From Turbatrix aceti (Eukaryota > Nematoda > Chromadorea > Rhabditida > Panagrolaimidae), in the NCBI GenBank assembly GCA_963969345.1, contig OZ017770.1:6891246-6955245 (forward strand): a DNA stretch of 64,000 nt, in the 5' to 3' direction. Shown piece by piece: positions 25,287 through 34,784 of this stretch. The notes below the pieces were generated by a model, which saw nothing but the letters and a program-made list of their open reading frames with translations, did no database searches and was not told the origin of the DNA. Positions within the stretch are counted from its first letter, which is position 1; each line of letters opens with the position of its first letter. Made by a program: the position numbers and the translations under genes.

Positions 25287-26546
25287 ACCTCTCTATATAG
25301 TAAGGTGTTTTTACAAAGACACAATTTTAATTTTACGGTATGTATATTCGATAAAATCCAAATTTTACGCTGATAACGGTTTGGCGGGCCATTAGGTCCG
25401 GAGCCATTGATTTGAAAAAGATAATGCACGCTTTATCATAATTGTCAAAATAGTCAATGGCGAAAGCGCGATAGAGGGAGGAGGCGGCGCGCAGGGTCAA
25501 GTGGGTGAGTGTGAGCGAGCGAGCGATAGCGCAAGGACGATTGCGTAAGACAAAAAAATGATTCTGTTAAATTAATTTTAAAAATGTTGAAAAAAATATT
25601 TTTGAATTCCTCGGAAATAGGCAATCATAATGATGGGTCATTTGACAATCAAAAATCAAAAATGAACAAATTTGAATTTTTGATTTTAAAAAAAATAATT
25701 TTTGCTAGATACTGGGGTAGGGGCAAATGTGATATCAATAGCATTGACATTTTTTGCTGCGTATGAAAAACATTTTTTCAACATTTTAAAAATTAATTTG
25801 AATAATTCAATTTTTTGATCTCTCAGAAAATGAAATCCATGGTGAGTGGGCGGAACAGACAGCGGGTGCAGAGGCGGACGGCGCCGCACATGCCATCAGT
25901 CGAGAGAACCGCAACGGCGGTGACAGTGGGCGATTGGGTGATGGCGAAAGATGGCAAAACAAGAGATTGTTGTTATTAATTTTGATGATTTATGTATCAC
26001 ATAATTTTATGATTTTTGTTAAATTGCTATTTTTCCTGGGCCCCAGTGTTAGTGTTAGTACATATTCTTTGAATATTTTTTTGTGTTTGGTGTTATGCTT
26101 TGAAACGGGTCAATAAGCGATTGCAGCGGGCGAGGATTTATTAGGCGATGGCGAAAGATGCGCGATATTGAAAAGCAACATTATTACTTATGTTTTACAA
26201 AAGCGTCAAACAAATTACATGGGGCCCCAAAGGGGCCCCCATTGTATTTATGTATTCCAATATTTTTAAAGCGGGTCAAAAAACGATTATCTGATTTTGA
26301 TAATATGCAAATTATCGGTTATTCTAAAAGATAATAACAAAAAATAATTATTTTCTATCGGTAAAATTATGATCGGCAAAAGATAAACGAAAAACGGGCA
26401 AAAAGAAAATAAACAACAAAACGATAAACGATCCTTTTCGATTTTACGATCCTTCTGATCCTTCCTTGATACCTTTACCTTGCCTTCCCCTTCCTTCCTT
26501 TTCCCTTCCTGGGGCCCCCGTAGGGGGCCCCCCCTTTAGCCTTGTT
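25287..26546 (+). repeat. Tandem repeat unit 5
   Basis: Length about 1,260 bases. It closely resembles units 1 and 2 over most of its length although units 3 and 4 lie between. It also has the gcgccgcac variant near 25880, shared with units 3 and 4. The array ends here; the following bases (aagcagataatagc) are unique. Confidence 0.9.
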
Positions 26547-26821
26547 AAGCAGATAATAGCAGAAACGGAAATGGTATATCTGGTTTGACCCGTTTAGGTT
26601 TTTGTGCATTGACACTTTCTTTTTTCCTCGCAAGTGAGAACTGAAGAAACAAAGAAAATCAAGAAAGACAGTTTTATGAGGAAAAAACGTTCCCCTATCG
26701 AAAGCTTAACCTGTCAGTCTTTGTGGGGTATACAGAACAAAGGCTATTTTTAAAAAAATGAATTTTCTGCAGGCGACAAGAAATTGTCATGGTTTTATTA
26801 TTCCCCGCCCTGTGTCTTTAA

Positions 26822-26829
26822 TATATAAG
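26822..26829 (+). promoter_or_regulatory. TATA box of the cysteine-rich gene
   Basis: TATATAAG lies 99 bases before the start codon at 26921, where a TATA box for a short 5' leader would be expected. The sequence between holds a plausible start region (catcgcattcacaacac near 26858). A clear TATA suggests strong, cell-type-specific expression, as is usual for secreted structural proteins. Confidence 0.6.
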
Positions 26830-26920
26830 ACACTGTATCCATGGGATCCGCATCATCATCGCATTCACAACACTTGTATAAGCTTTTTAATCCACTGAAG
26901 CTAATTTGAACATTCAAGCT

Positions 26921-27801
26921 ATGAAGTTCTCTCTGTTCATTGTCGTTCTTGCACTTTGCTCCAAGCAATGCATGGTGAGAAAAATTTGCATTTTATGTTG
27001 TTTTAAGATTAATTTTAGTCGAATCCCCTTGGACTGGCCAGAATCTATAAAGAAGCCTTAAACGATAACACAACGTCAAAACCGACTACTACTCCGCCGT
27101 CAAATGAGACTTCTACTTCCACCACTGAGGCCACTACTACGACTGAAGTCACTACTACGACTGATGCCAAGAACGCCACTGATATGTCCGTGTCCAAAGA
27201 CACTCCTCTTGTCAGAACCAAGCGAAGCTGCGGTGGTGGCGATTGCGATTGCGGCCCTCGATGCTCGTCGTGCTGTCAAAACTCCTGCAGCCAGACTTAC
27301 ACAGTCCGACGAAGCTGCTGCACAACAACGCGCTGCTGCTCACCGGCCTGTGGCTGCTCGCCTTGCCCCTCGCCTTGCTGCCCCCCTCCGTGCTGTAGCT
27401 CGCCCTGCTGCGGCGGTGGCTCGCCCTGTGGCTTCAGTGCCTTCCGATCGAGTCCTTGTGGATGCGGATCTTCCTGCGGCGGTTGTGGCTCGTCTTGTGG
27501 AGGCTGTGGTTCATCGTGTGGCTGCCGTCCATCCTGCTGCGCTCCTCGCTGTGGATGCGGATGTTGCCCTCCTCCCCCGGTTGCCGTTGCTGCTCCCATC
27601 CACCTCCATCTCCATAACCAAGTCAACTGTGCCCCCTGTGCTCCTCGCTGCAGATCGTGCGGTTGTGGCTGCTGCGGAGGCCGACCCAACTTTGGTGGTG
27701 AATTTGGCGGGTACAACGGTGACTTTGAAGACTACGCTCCCTACCGCCGCCGTCGTTCTCTTCAGTTCCTCCAGAAGCAACTCGCAGTAAAAAACGCCTA
27801 A
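26921..27801 (+). CDS. Secreted cysteine-rich protein
   Basis: Two exons, 26921-26974 and 27019-27801, give 278 aa. Residues 1-18 form a signal peptide (MKFSLFIVVLALCSKQCM). Residues about 35-75 are a Thr/Ser/Pro-rich linker likely to be O-glycosylated. The basic site RTKR followed by SCGGGDC looks like a proprotein cleavage site. The remainder is packed with Cys, Gly, Pro and Ser, including CC pairs and repeated GSSCGGC units, and a basic tail (YRRRRS). Such composition suits a disulphide-cross-linked cuticle or other extracellular matrix protein, but I recognise no family. A TATA box precedes it and AATAAA follows at 27889. The GC-rich body opens frames in the other phases and strand; the signal peptide and splice phase support this one. 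Confidence 0.8.
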
Positions 27802-27888
27802 ACTCGCAAAGCTCAAATCTATTGCATTCCAGTGAAAGAAAGCATCGCTGTTAGTTCTCATTGCACACACAGGTTATTACAAATTGAC

Positions 27889-27894
27889 AATAAA
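27889..27894 (+). terminator. AATAAA poly(A) signal for the cysteine-rich gene
   Basis: AATAAA lies 88 bases after the TAA stop on the same strand. The gene converges with the GPCR gene, whose own minus-strand AATAAA is at 28027-28032. Confidence 0.6.
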
Positions 27895-28026
27895 TGAAAT
27901 GATTGTTTAGCAACTGAATTGTGTTTGGGGGCTCGTGTTTGGTGTCCAAGTCTATCAAATTTGTCAGGGGAACGAACGTCAGAGGAAGGCCGAATGTTAT
28001 AGCTTTAGCGTCCGGTCTTTGCAAAG

Positions 28027-28032
28027 TTTATT
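28027..28032 (-). terminator. AATAAA poly(A) signal for the GPCR gene
   Basis: Minus-strand AATAAA about 180 bases past the GPCR stop codon, in the gap before the convergent cysteine-rich gene. Confidence 0.5.
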
Positions 28033-28211
28033 TCGACAAAAAATAGCTTCCGCAATGACAAAGTTTTTATCCCATACCATACCATCGTTCGTTAACATAC
28101 CATAGATCGGTTCACAGTAAAACAACTGTAAAATTACACGATTAAACAACAGAAAATTGTCTTTTCTCGCAAAATGAAACACATGAATGAGTCTATAACT
28201 CGAGATCTTTT

Positions 28212-29846
28212 TTAAATTATCACTTCTGTTCCCGACAGGCCAAAGAGCCGGGCAACAGGGTTCGAACGTTCTCTGACGTTTGTGGTAACATTCTGTGCGT
28301 TACAGTACATTGACCCGTCTTCGAGACATCCGTCACAGTGGTTGTTGTCGTGGTTTTCGTCCTGCTCCGTCGAATTGTTCTGGTTATTGTCCATGTGAGA
28401 CTTGTTCATCGGCGGACGTTGGTGGTCGACTGGCGGCGTGTAGTTGAACGGCGGAATCGTTGTGTGATTTTGTTGTTCGGAATCCGTCAACAAAGGTGCC
28501 TTGCTCAGTGCCGCATCGCGGTTGTTCAATACATTCGCCGGCTTTGCGCACATGAAGTACTGCTGAAACGCACTGGCAAACGGCTTGCAGAACGTGTGGT
28601 AGATGACGAAGTTGAAACTCGAGTTCAAGACAACCAGTAGGTTTGATATGTCGACGAGGTAGTTGAAACGCCATTCAAGTCTCTCCTGCAGGCTGTCCTC
28701 GAAGATGTTGAGCATGAGAGCGACGCTGTTACACGCGATGAACAGCAAAACAACCAGAATCTAAAAAAAACACTATTTATAGTAGGAAAAAAACAGAGCG
28801 ATTTACTCACCAGAGAAACGTTGTCATCGCTGTTGCCCTTTTTGAGAAAGACGGAAGCGACAATGATGCAAGTGTTCAGTATGACCAAAACCACTAATGG
28901 CCCGACTGCCAAGAAGAGCGAGTACAGCACGTAGTAGTAGATGTACAAGTACCTGCAATGGAGAACGCTGCACAAACTTCCGGAACAAAAAAAAAAGATA
29001 ACTTACGTGTCGTTGAAGCGCAAAGGTGTTGGACAGACTTCCATTATGCTGGTTTCAAAGGTTGGGTGCCAGCATTCGAAGGCGACGTTTTCGAAGAATC
29101 GTGGCACGTTGTAACCAATGGAGAACAAAACAACTGTTGCGCAGACGAGTTGGATGAACCAAATTCGGTTGAAGAGTCTTTGGATACGTTCGGGAAGGCA
29201 AATCTGAAAAATAATTAATTTAAGTTATTGATCCCCAAAAATGTGTCCAAACTTACGTGAACGAAACAATCGATTGCAGCGGAAAGCGTGAAGTAAACGG
29301 AGCATGTTTGGGCAATCAGACCTGCAGGATAAGCGACTGAAGCAAAGACGCCGTAAATGATCGAGAGTTGGAGAGAATAACGACGGATACTGTCGACGAA
29401 AAACACAATAAGGGCCGTGCAGATGACAGCTGTGTCGCTGCATCCCAAAGCACAGAGATACAAGTTTGTGGACGACCTCATAGCTGAAAATAGAACTTCC
29501 TCATTTGGTCTGTGTATTTAGAAACGTTACCTGGTCGGCTGTAAATAAAGGCAGAAACACCATTCCCAAAGATACCAAAAATGCTGATGAAAGGCAAGAG
29601 GAAGCCGATGATGAAGAGATTATAGATCATATATGTGTGGTCGGTGGCAAAAGTGGTGCAGATACCACATTCGGGCAAACAGTTAGTAAAATTTGGCCAA
29701 GCAATGATTTCATTGCGACTGAGGTACTCAATGATTGAGTACGACCGGTTTAACTCGGGAGATATTGCGTGGTCACAGAGAAGAGGCAACTGCGTAGGCA
29801 CAACCGAGTAATACTCGTTTTCGTACGATTCGGGGTTCTCCGCCAT
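28212..29846 (-). CDS. Rhodopsin-class peptide GPCR, FMRFamide-receptor-like
   Basis: Five exons (29531-29846, 29257-29483, 29007-29203, 28811-28952, 28212-28760) join in phase into 476 aa. An extracellular N-terminus with N-x-S/T sites precedes seven hydrophobic segments. TM1 is FIIGFLLPFISIFGIFGNGV with the conserved Asn. TM2 follows MRSSTNLYLCALGCSD with the conserved Asp. TM7 contains NSSFNFVIYHTF, replacing NPxxY, as in FMRFamide/myosuppressin-type receptors. At the end of TM3 the usual D/E-R-Y is Asp-Cys-Phe (AAIDCFVH). The cytoplasmic tail is long and Asn/His/Asp-rich. Expected to be a plasma-membrane neuropeptide receptor; the ligand is unknown. A small 5' UTR exon may lie near 29918. 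Confidence 0.8.
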
Positions 29847-32067
29847 CGTATCAATGCCTGATGCCTGTGTTTACCTGGTGTAACAGCTGCTTCTGCAGGC
29901 GAAGCAGATCATGTACCTAAAAACAAATAAAAATAAATACGATGACGATTAGGATGACTAAAAAATGCAAACTGGGGGTAGTGTTATTGTTATCACATCG
30001 AATGCACAGGATAAAAGGATTTGCTACAAAATTAACGGTTGTACGCAGGCAAAAAGTGGCACTTTACTTAGAACAAAAGCGAATTAGGAGACGTAAAAGG
30101 AATGAGCAACGTGCATAAAAGACTACCCCCCGGAGTTTGTAACAATACTCGCAATGCAATAAAAATTCTACTTTTTTTTTATTTGTACAAAGTTCGAAAT
30201 AGTGTCATTTTCTAATATACGCCATTTTTTCTACGGTTTCCTTGCGTTCGTCACAAGGCGTTGCTTGCGAAAAGTTTATACATCTCTACACGCGAAAAAA
30301 AAGATTTGAAATTATTTTTTACGGTTAGCACCCCAATTACGACCACTAACTTTAGTCGAGTCAAAGTAATGGACCCTGTTTATAAAAAAAAATCGTATAA
30401 AGCAGAATCCAAAAAAAAACCGATAACCACAAATTGTCATGGCGCTAATAAGCAGAAACAGTAACGGAAGTTATTTCAGGTTCCTGTCATCGAAAGAAAT
30501 ATACCCCGATAAATAATGATAGAAGTCGAACAACTTTTAGACTTTTTTTGTCTCAATGATGTTGACGTTATTTAGAACACAACACAAATACTATCACCCC
30601 GGCGGCATATGCACTTTGCAGATAAGGTTAATGAAAGCCCCTCAAATTCCTAGGATGTGGTTGGTAGGATTCATAAAAACTTCAGCGAAAAGGGTTTCAG
30701 TTCTAAAAATTTATAAATAACAATTATTCTTCGATTACCTATTTACTCGAAAAGAAAAACTTTTTTGTCACTTTTTTTTTTAAATTGCTTTAAAAAAGAG
30801 AAAAAAGGATTACGTCACAAATCCGTTTAAAAAAATCAGGAAAAAAAGAAACGTGGTGTGATGTATTTGTCCAATACAAAAGGCAAATGCGTTGGAGGGG
30901 CCGAGTCTGTAAGATATCTGTCATGTACATAGTTCAGAGAGCTTTCACTCGGTGATGGACAGATTAAGGACAGATTGCGCCACTCATGAGGGCATTAGAC
31001 CAAAAAAGTAAACTTGTCAAGATAAACACTAAGATTTCCGCCCTGGTTCCCTACGGATTTTTTGCGACAAATGGAGTGCGAAACAATGACAGCAATTTTT
31101 CAAAATGGTAAAGGAAACAAAAAAAAGCCACATCTGGCAAGAGGAAGTACGATAAGCCATTAAAATCAACTAGTGTTATATAAGACAATTTTTAACAAAA
31201 AGTTGAAACAACTTAGTGCTAGGGGGGTGACGTTAAAATAAAGCATGAACAAACACAAGACTTACGCCCAGTTCATCGTTTGCAAACAGACACACAACAA
31301 AAAAATTGTTATGCAAATTAACGTAACTTTCCCAGAGCCCAAATTTATGCTTACTGGGTACCGAAAATGATGCTTTTGCAAAGCAAAAATAAAGCACTGC
31401 CTTGCAGCCGACTTTGACATCGCCGTGAAGACAATGACAACCAGTAAACTATAATTCCGTTATTTTAGATTTCCTAAAATCCGAGAAGGAAAGTAAAAGT
31501 TCAAAGCGAGGGTAAATATAGATTTAAAAGAAATGTAATTGGGTAAATTTAAAAAAAACACAGGCAACTTGGGGTAAAACTAGAAACAGTAACGGATGAG
31601 TAATCATAAACGACTGTTTTACTACAATTTCGCAATTTTTAACAAGCCCGCGTGAATTATTTTTATTGGGTCAAATTTGGTCACTGATTGCGGAAATTGC
31701 CCAATGTCTTACTCGGGGGCAAAATAACTCAACTTTGTTCATTCAGTCACAAAAACATTTTTCAGTGACCAAAAGCATTGAATTCTCGCCGGAACTTGAA
31801 GCTCGAAGATTTTGGGCAATTCTTTCAAACAAAGACAAATAAATTCACACCCAGCGGACAAGATTTAACCCCCTATTTCGGCAAAAATAAGAGCATGCGA
31901 CCCGATCATTTGCATCTACAAGGATGCGTGACGTCAAGAGATAATTGGGTAACCGATCATATAGCTGAGATTTTAACCGCATCTGTCAAAAATTGTAAAT
32001 CAGCAAAAAAAACAAAAAACTTTTGACATGCCTAATGACTTATGAAAAAATGCTGTTATACGTTTTG
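29847..32067. other. Intergenic, AT-rich, no gene recognised
   Basis: This lies upstream of the GPCR and downstream of the TMEM237-like gene. It is very A-rich on the plus strand, with scattered short frames and no recognisable protein. The part next to 29847 should contain the GPCR promoter and 5' UTR; a ttgtttttag acceptor on the minus strand near 29919 hints at an upstream exon. Confidence 0.4.
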
Positions 32068-34172
32068 TTAACAAGTTTGATGGTTTTTAAGACTAAGTGA
32101 CCACTGGGAGCCATTTGAGACAGCGTATGGGCTAACAATTTGTTTTTGCAAAAACATATGTAATATGATATAGCGTGCAGGATGTCCAAAAACAAAAAAA
32201 AATAACCTACCCCAGCAAGTTGGTGTAGCCGATCGCGGGTAAAATTTGCGTTCGGTTGCAGGGCGGTAAAAAGCCAGCCAACGACCACACAACCTGAACG
32301 AAAAAGACTCGAGTACCGCCAAAAATCAAAGATGATAGAATTGTTGGCGGTCAAAAGTTCATAATTGTTCTCGGCAATGTATTCGTCAAATGCTGTCATA
32401 AAGACACACGTAGCGGAGCCTAGGATCCAGACGTAGACCGCGAAGCTACCACCTTGAAGGAGTAGAAGCTTTTTTATGGTCTTCAAAAAGCTTTCCCCGA
32501 CCGAAAATCTAAAACAAGATGCCGACTGGTCATTTGTCAATGAGTTTACTTTTACAGCCATGAATTTTGACAAAAAAATGTGTTTCATATGATTTTGAGG
32601 CCCCTGTACTTAATTTACACTACCTATGAAAAACAATTGTCAAAAACATTAATTTTTATTGAACTAAGCTATTGACGCCGAAAACGCCTTATCTGATTTG
32701 CATTCGGTCTTGTGATTTATAAAAAAACATATGATCGCTCCTGAGCACCAAAAAAAGGGCAAATGCAAAAGCAAATTTCGGGTAAGAACTCAAAAAGATA
32801 AGGATCCGGCTGCAAAGCCATATTTTGAAGGCACTGAATATTTTACCTGAAAATCCGTATTTAAAGCATTCTACGCCTATGACTCCGCCTTCCAAAAATC
32901 CAAAAAAAACTTTCGGTCAGGTGTGTCATTACACCCCCGGTTTTGCATTTATGTTGGACACGCCATTTCACAACTTGAAAAAAAGTAAAGTGCGGCAACT
33001 TTTAAAAAACAAAAATAAATATTTAAAATGAGTAAAAAATGAAGCCAATGAAAACTGGGACCTCCCAAAGCAGATTTATGCGTATAAAAATGTGTCATTT
33101 CGACTTTGTCAAGTTGGTTTTCAAAAAACCAATGGGTATCTTCTAAATTGATTTCGTGTCGGCAAAAAAAAAATATCAAGAAGCTCAAAAAGTAGCGATA
33201 ATTTATTTCAGAACACGCTCCAGTTTTTTTTTTCTGTGCCACAAGAACAATTCCCCAATGCTTTGGCATTTTTCATTTTGATAAAAATCAACTGCGAAAG
33301 CTTTGTTTTGCATGTCCATAAACTTTCATATGAAACAAATTTTTATAAAAGGAGCAATGAAAATTTCCAAACCTGTCAAGTGCGTTTACGGTACTAACGA
33401 CACATCCAAAATAGAATGCAGCCTGGGTGAGGGTGGCCATCCATCGGTAGTCCTCTACGAGTATTTTCTGAAAGCACAGAGATAACAATTCTGCGATTGC
33501 AAACAGTGTAATTAGCGTGTTATTAAAAAACAAACTGGTTGGGCAAAAACAAGGGCGAACAGTGAGTGCGCCACTGCAAGACCTGCAAGAAGTCCCTGGA
33601 GAACAAGCGTTAGGTTGCCAACAAATGCCTGGAAGACTGCAGCACTCAGAACGTTACGAAAATACTGCGATAGCAGAGCGATGATTTCCATCTTTTCGAG
33701 TTCAAGCTTCTTATCATGCGTTACATCGGCTAATTGTGATTTAAGGAGTCGTTGAAAGCGCTCTATAAATCGTAAAACCTATTGTCTGTGAATAATGTGA
33801 AATTTGCTTTGCATGAAAACACAAACTTTTCATCTGGACGTACATCTCGTTTGTTTCAATCATGGGATGTTCCTTCTTAGCCTTTTCACTTTTCCAGAAA
33901 CCTTCACGTACAACGAAGCGTCGTTTTTTTCTTGCAGCTTGCATTTCCTCGACGTCACCAATATTGGCCGTGTCTGCAGCAATGGCAGCCGTACCTTCTA
34001 TGGGGGTGGCCGAGCCCTGTTCGTGTCGATCGCCCACACCGTGGGCAGGGTGGTCCACGTGGGGGGCCGGCAAGCCCATGACGGGGGCAGGGTGGGCCAG
34101 GCGGGGGCCAGACAAGCCCACGCCGGGGACAGATTGCTCGACCAAAGATTCGTCACCCGAATCACCGTACAT
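32068..34172 (-). CDS. TMEM237 (JBTS-14)-like tetraspan membrane protein
   Basis: Exons 33827-34172, 33536-33762, 33373-33467, 32729-32809 and 32211-32508 join in phase; a short last exon ends near 32068 or 32089, giving about 360 aa. The N-terminal third is disordered and Pro/Gly/Ala/His-rich with a basic patch (ARKKRRFVVREGF). Four hydrophobic segments follow: LLQGLLAGLAVAHSLFALV, AAFYFGCVVSTVNALD, KFAFAFALFLVLRSDH, and a last pair ending LFRSGCVVVGWLF with LQPNANF after it. The VSTVNALD stretch, the RSDH position and the final W-R-x5-R...GWLF pattern resemble TMEM237, a transition-zone protein of cilia mutated in Joubert syndrome 14 and called JBTS-14 in C. elegans. The identification is from recalled family features and is moderate. 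The start follows a tttttcccag acceptor. Confidence 0.6.
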
Positions 34173-34559
34173 TTTGACACTGAGGCTGGGAAAAAAATAA
34201 CGATCAGACAAATCCTGAAAAGAGGTTACAACATTATCCTTCTTTGCATTTGCACCGCATTCGGTCTCGTTGCACCGTTTCTATGGAAACTTGTGCTTTT
34301 TATGAACAACATCCCCAGCTTTATCGATGATGCAAAATGCGTTTCTGCGTCGCTAATAAATGCAGCAGTCGCTCAAAATAAAGGATATCAATGAAAGTTG
34401 TTTTGTTATCATGCATTAATCCCCACCGACCGAGATTTATATCCTTTCGGCATGCGTGTCATGCAACTCCTTATTGTTTGAAACAAATTGTCAGATATAT
34501 TATATATCAGTTGGATATTGGCATTTAAATGGGAAAACGGCATATGATTTTGATAAGGG

Positions 34560-34784
34560 ATGGACAGATTAACGTTAATTCAAAAAATGCAAGCCAGCGT
34601 CTTTGTCAAAGGATTCACCTCTTGGCAAAGCGTGCTGAACGAACAGCGGTTACGTCTGCCTGTTGACACCGCTTTGGCTTCCTGCTTTCGTGCTTTGCTT
34701 GCATTGAAGCTCGTGCCTTTTATTGAATGTCTCGCACTTGGTGATCCTCGCGTGCCCCAGAGCGTGTCATTTGTTGAAAAATGA
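34560..34784 (+). other. Open frame overlapping the PI3K adaptor start by ATGA
   Basis: A 74-codon open frame (starting MDRLTLIQKMQ) ends in a TGA that overlaps the ATG of the PI3K adaptor. It has no recognisable domain. It could be an upstream frame in the leader, an alternative first exon, or chance. Removing 29 bases from 34762 to 34790 (gt...ag) would join it in phase to the adaptor, but 29 bases is shorter than any intron seen in this window. Confidence 0.2.

Larger units (their letters stand above)
20285..26546. repeat. Tandem array of five ~1.25-kb units
   Basis: Five head-to-tail copies begin at 20285, 21541, 22798, 23977 and 25287. Each starts near acctctctatatagtaagg and ends in a GC-rich ggggccccc palindrome followed by ctttagccttgt. 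Units contain gagcgagcgagcga-like stretches, AT-rich blocks and three GGGCCC-centred palindromes. No long open frame spans a unit. The identical 60-67-codon frames seen in every copy just reflect DNA identity. The array fills nearly all the space between the divergently transcribed dynein-like gene (start 20095) and cysteine-rich gene (start 26921), so promoters lie at its edges or inside it. I see no terminal inverted repeats, transposase or rRNA. Confidence 0.9.

Noticed and set aside
20582..26116. Identical 60-67-codon open frames repeated in each array unit, on both strands
   Set aside because: They recur because the DNA units are nearly identical. They lack domains, differ in frame integrity in units 3 and 4, and overlap on both strands, so they are not evidence of a repeated gene.
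20285..26546. Array considered as rDNA, a CRISPR array or a DNA transposon cluster
   Set aside because: No rRNA sequence, no short repeat-spacer pattern, and no transposase or terminal inverted repeats. Units are direct repeats of more than 1 kb in a eukaryotic genome.
27104..27790. 228-codon Leu/Ala-rich frame and a 139-codon Gln/Pro-rich antisense frame
   Set aside because: Both are shadows of the GC-rich, cysteine-rich coding exon. Only the cysteine-rich frame has a signal peptide, splice-compatible first exon and a normal stop.
28338..29738. Plus-strand frames opposite the GPCR and minus-strand gene exons
   Set aside because: The opposite strand carries seven membrane segments in phase across five exons, so the plus frames are antisense shadows.
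32949..33269. 106-codon hydrophobic minus-strand frame inside the TMEM237-like gene
   Set aside because: It lies in the intron between exons 33373-33467 and 32729-32809, whose phases join without it, and it has no family match.
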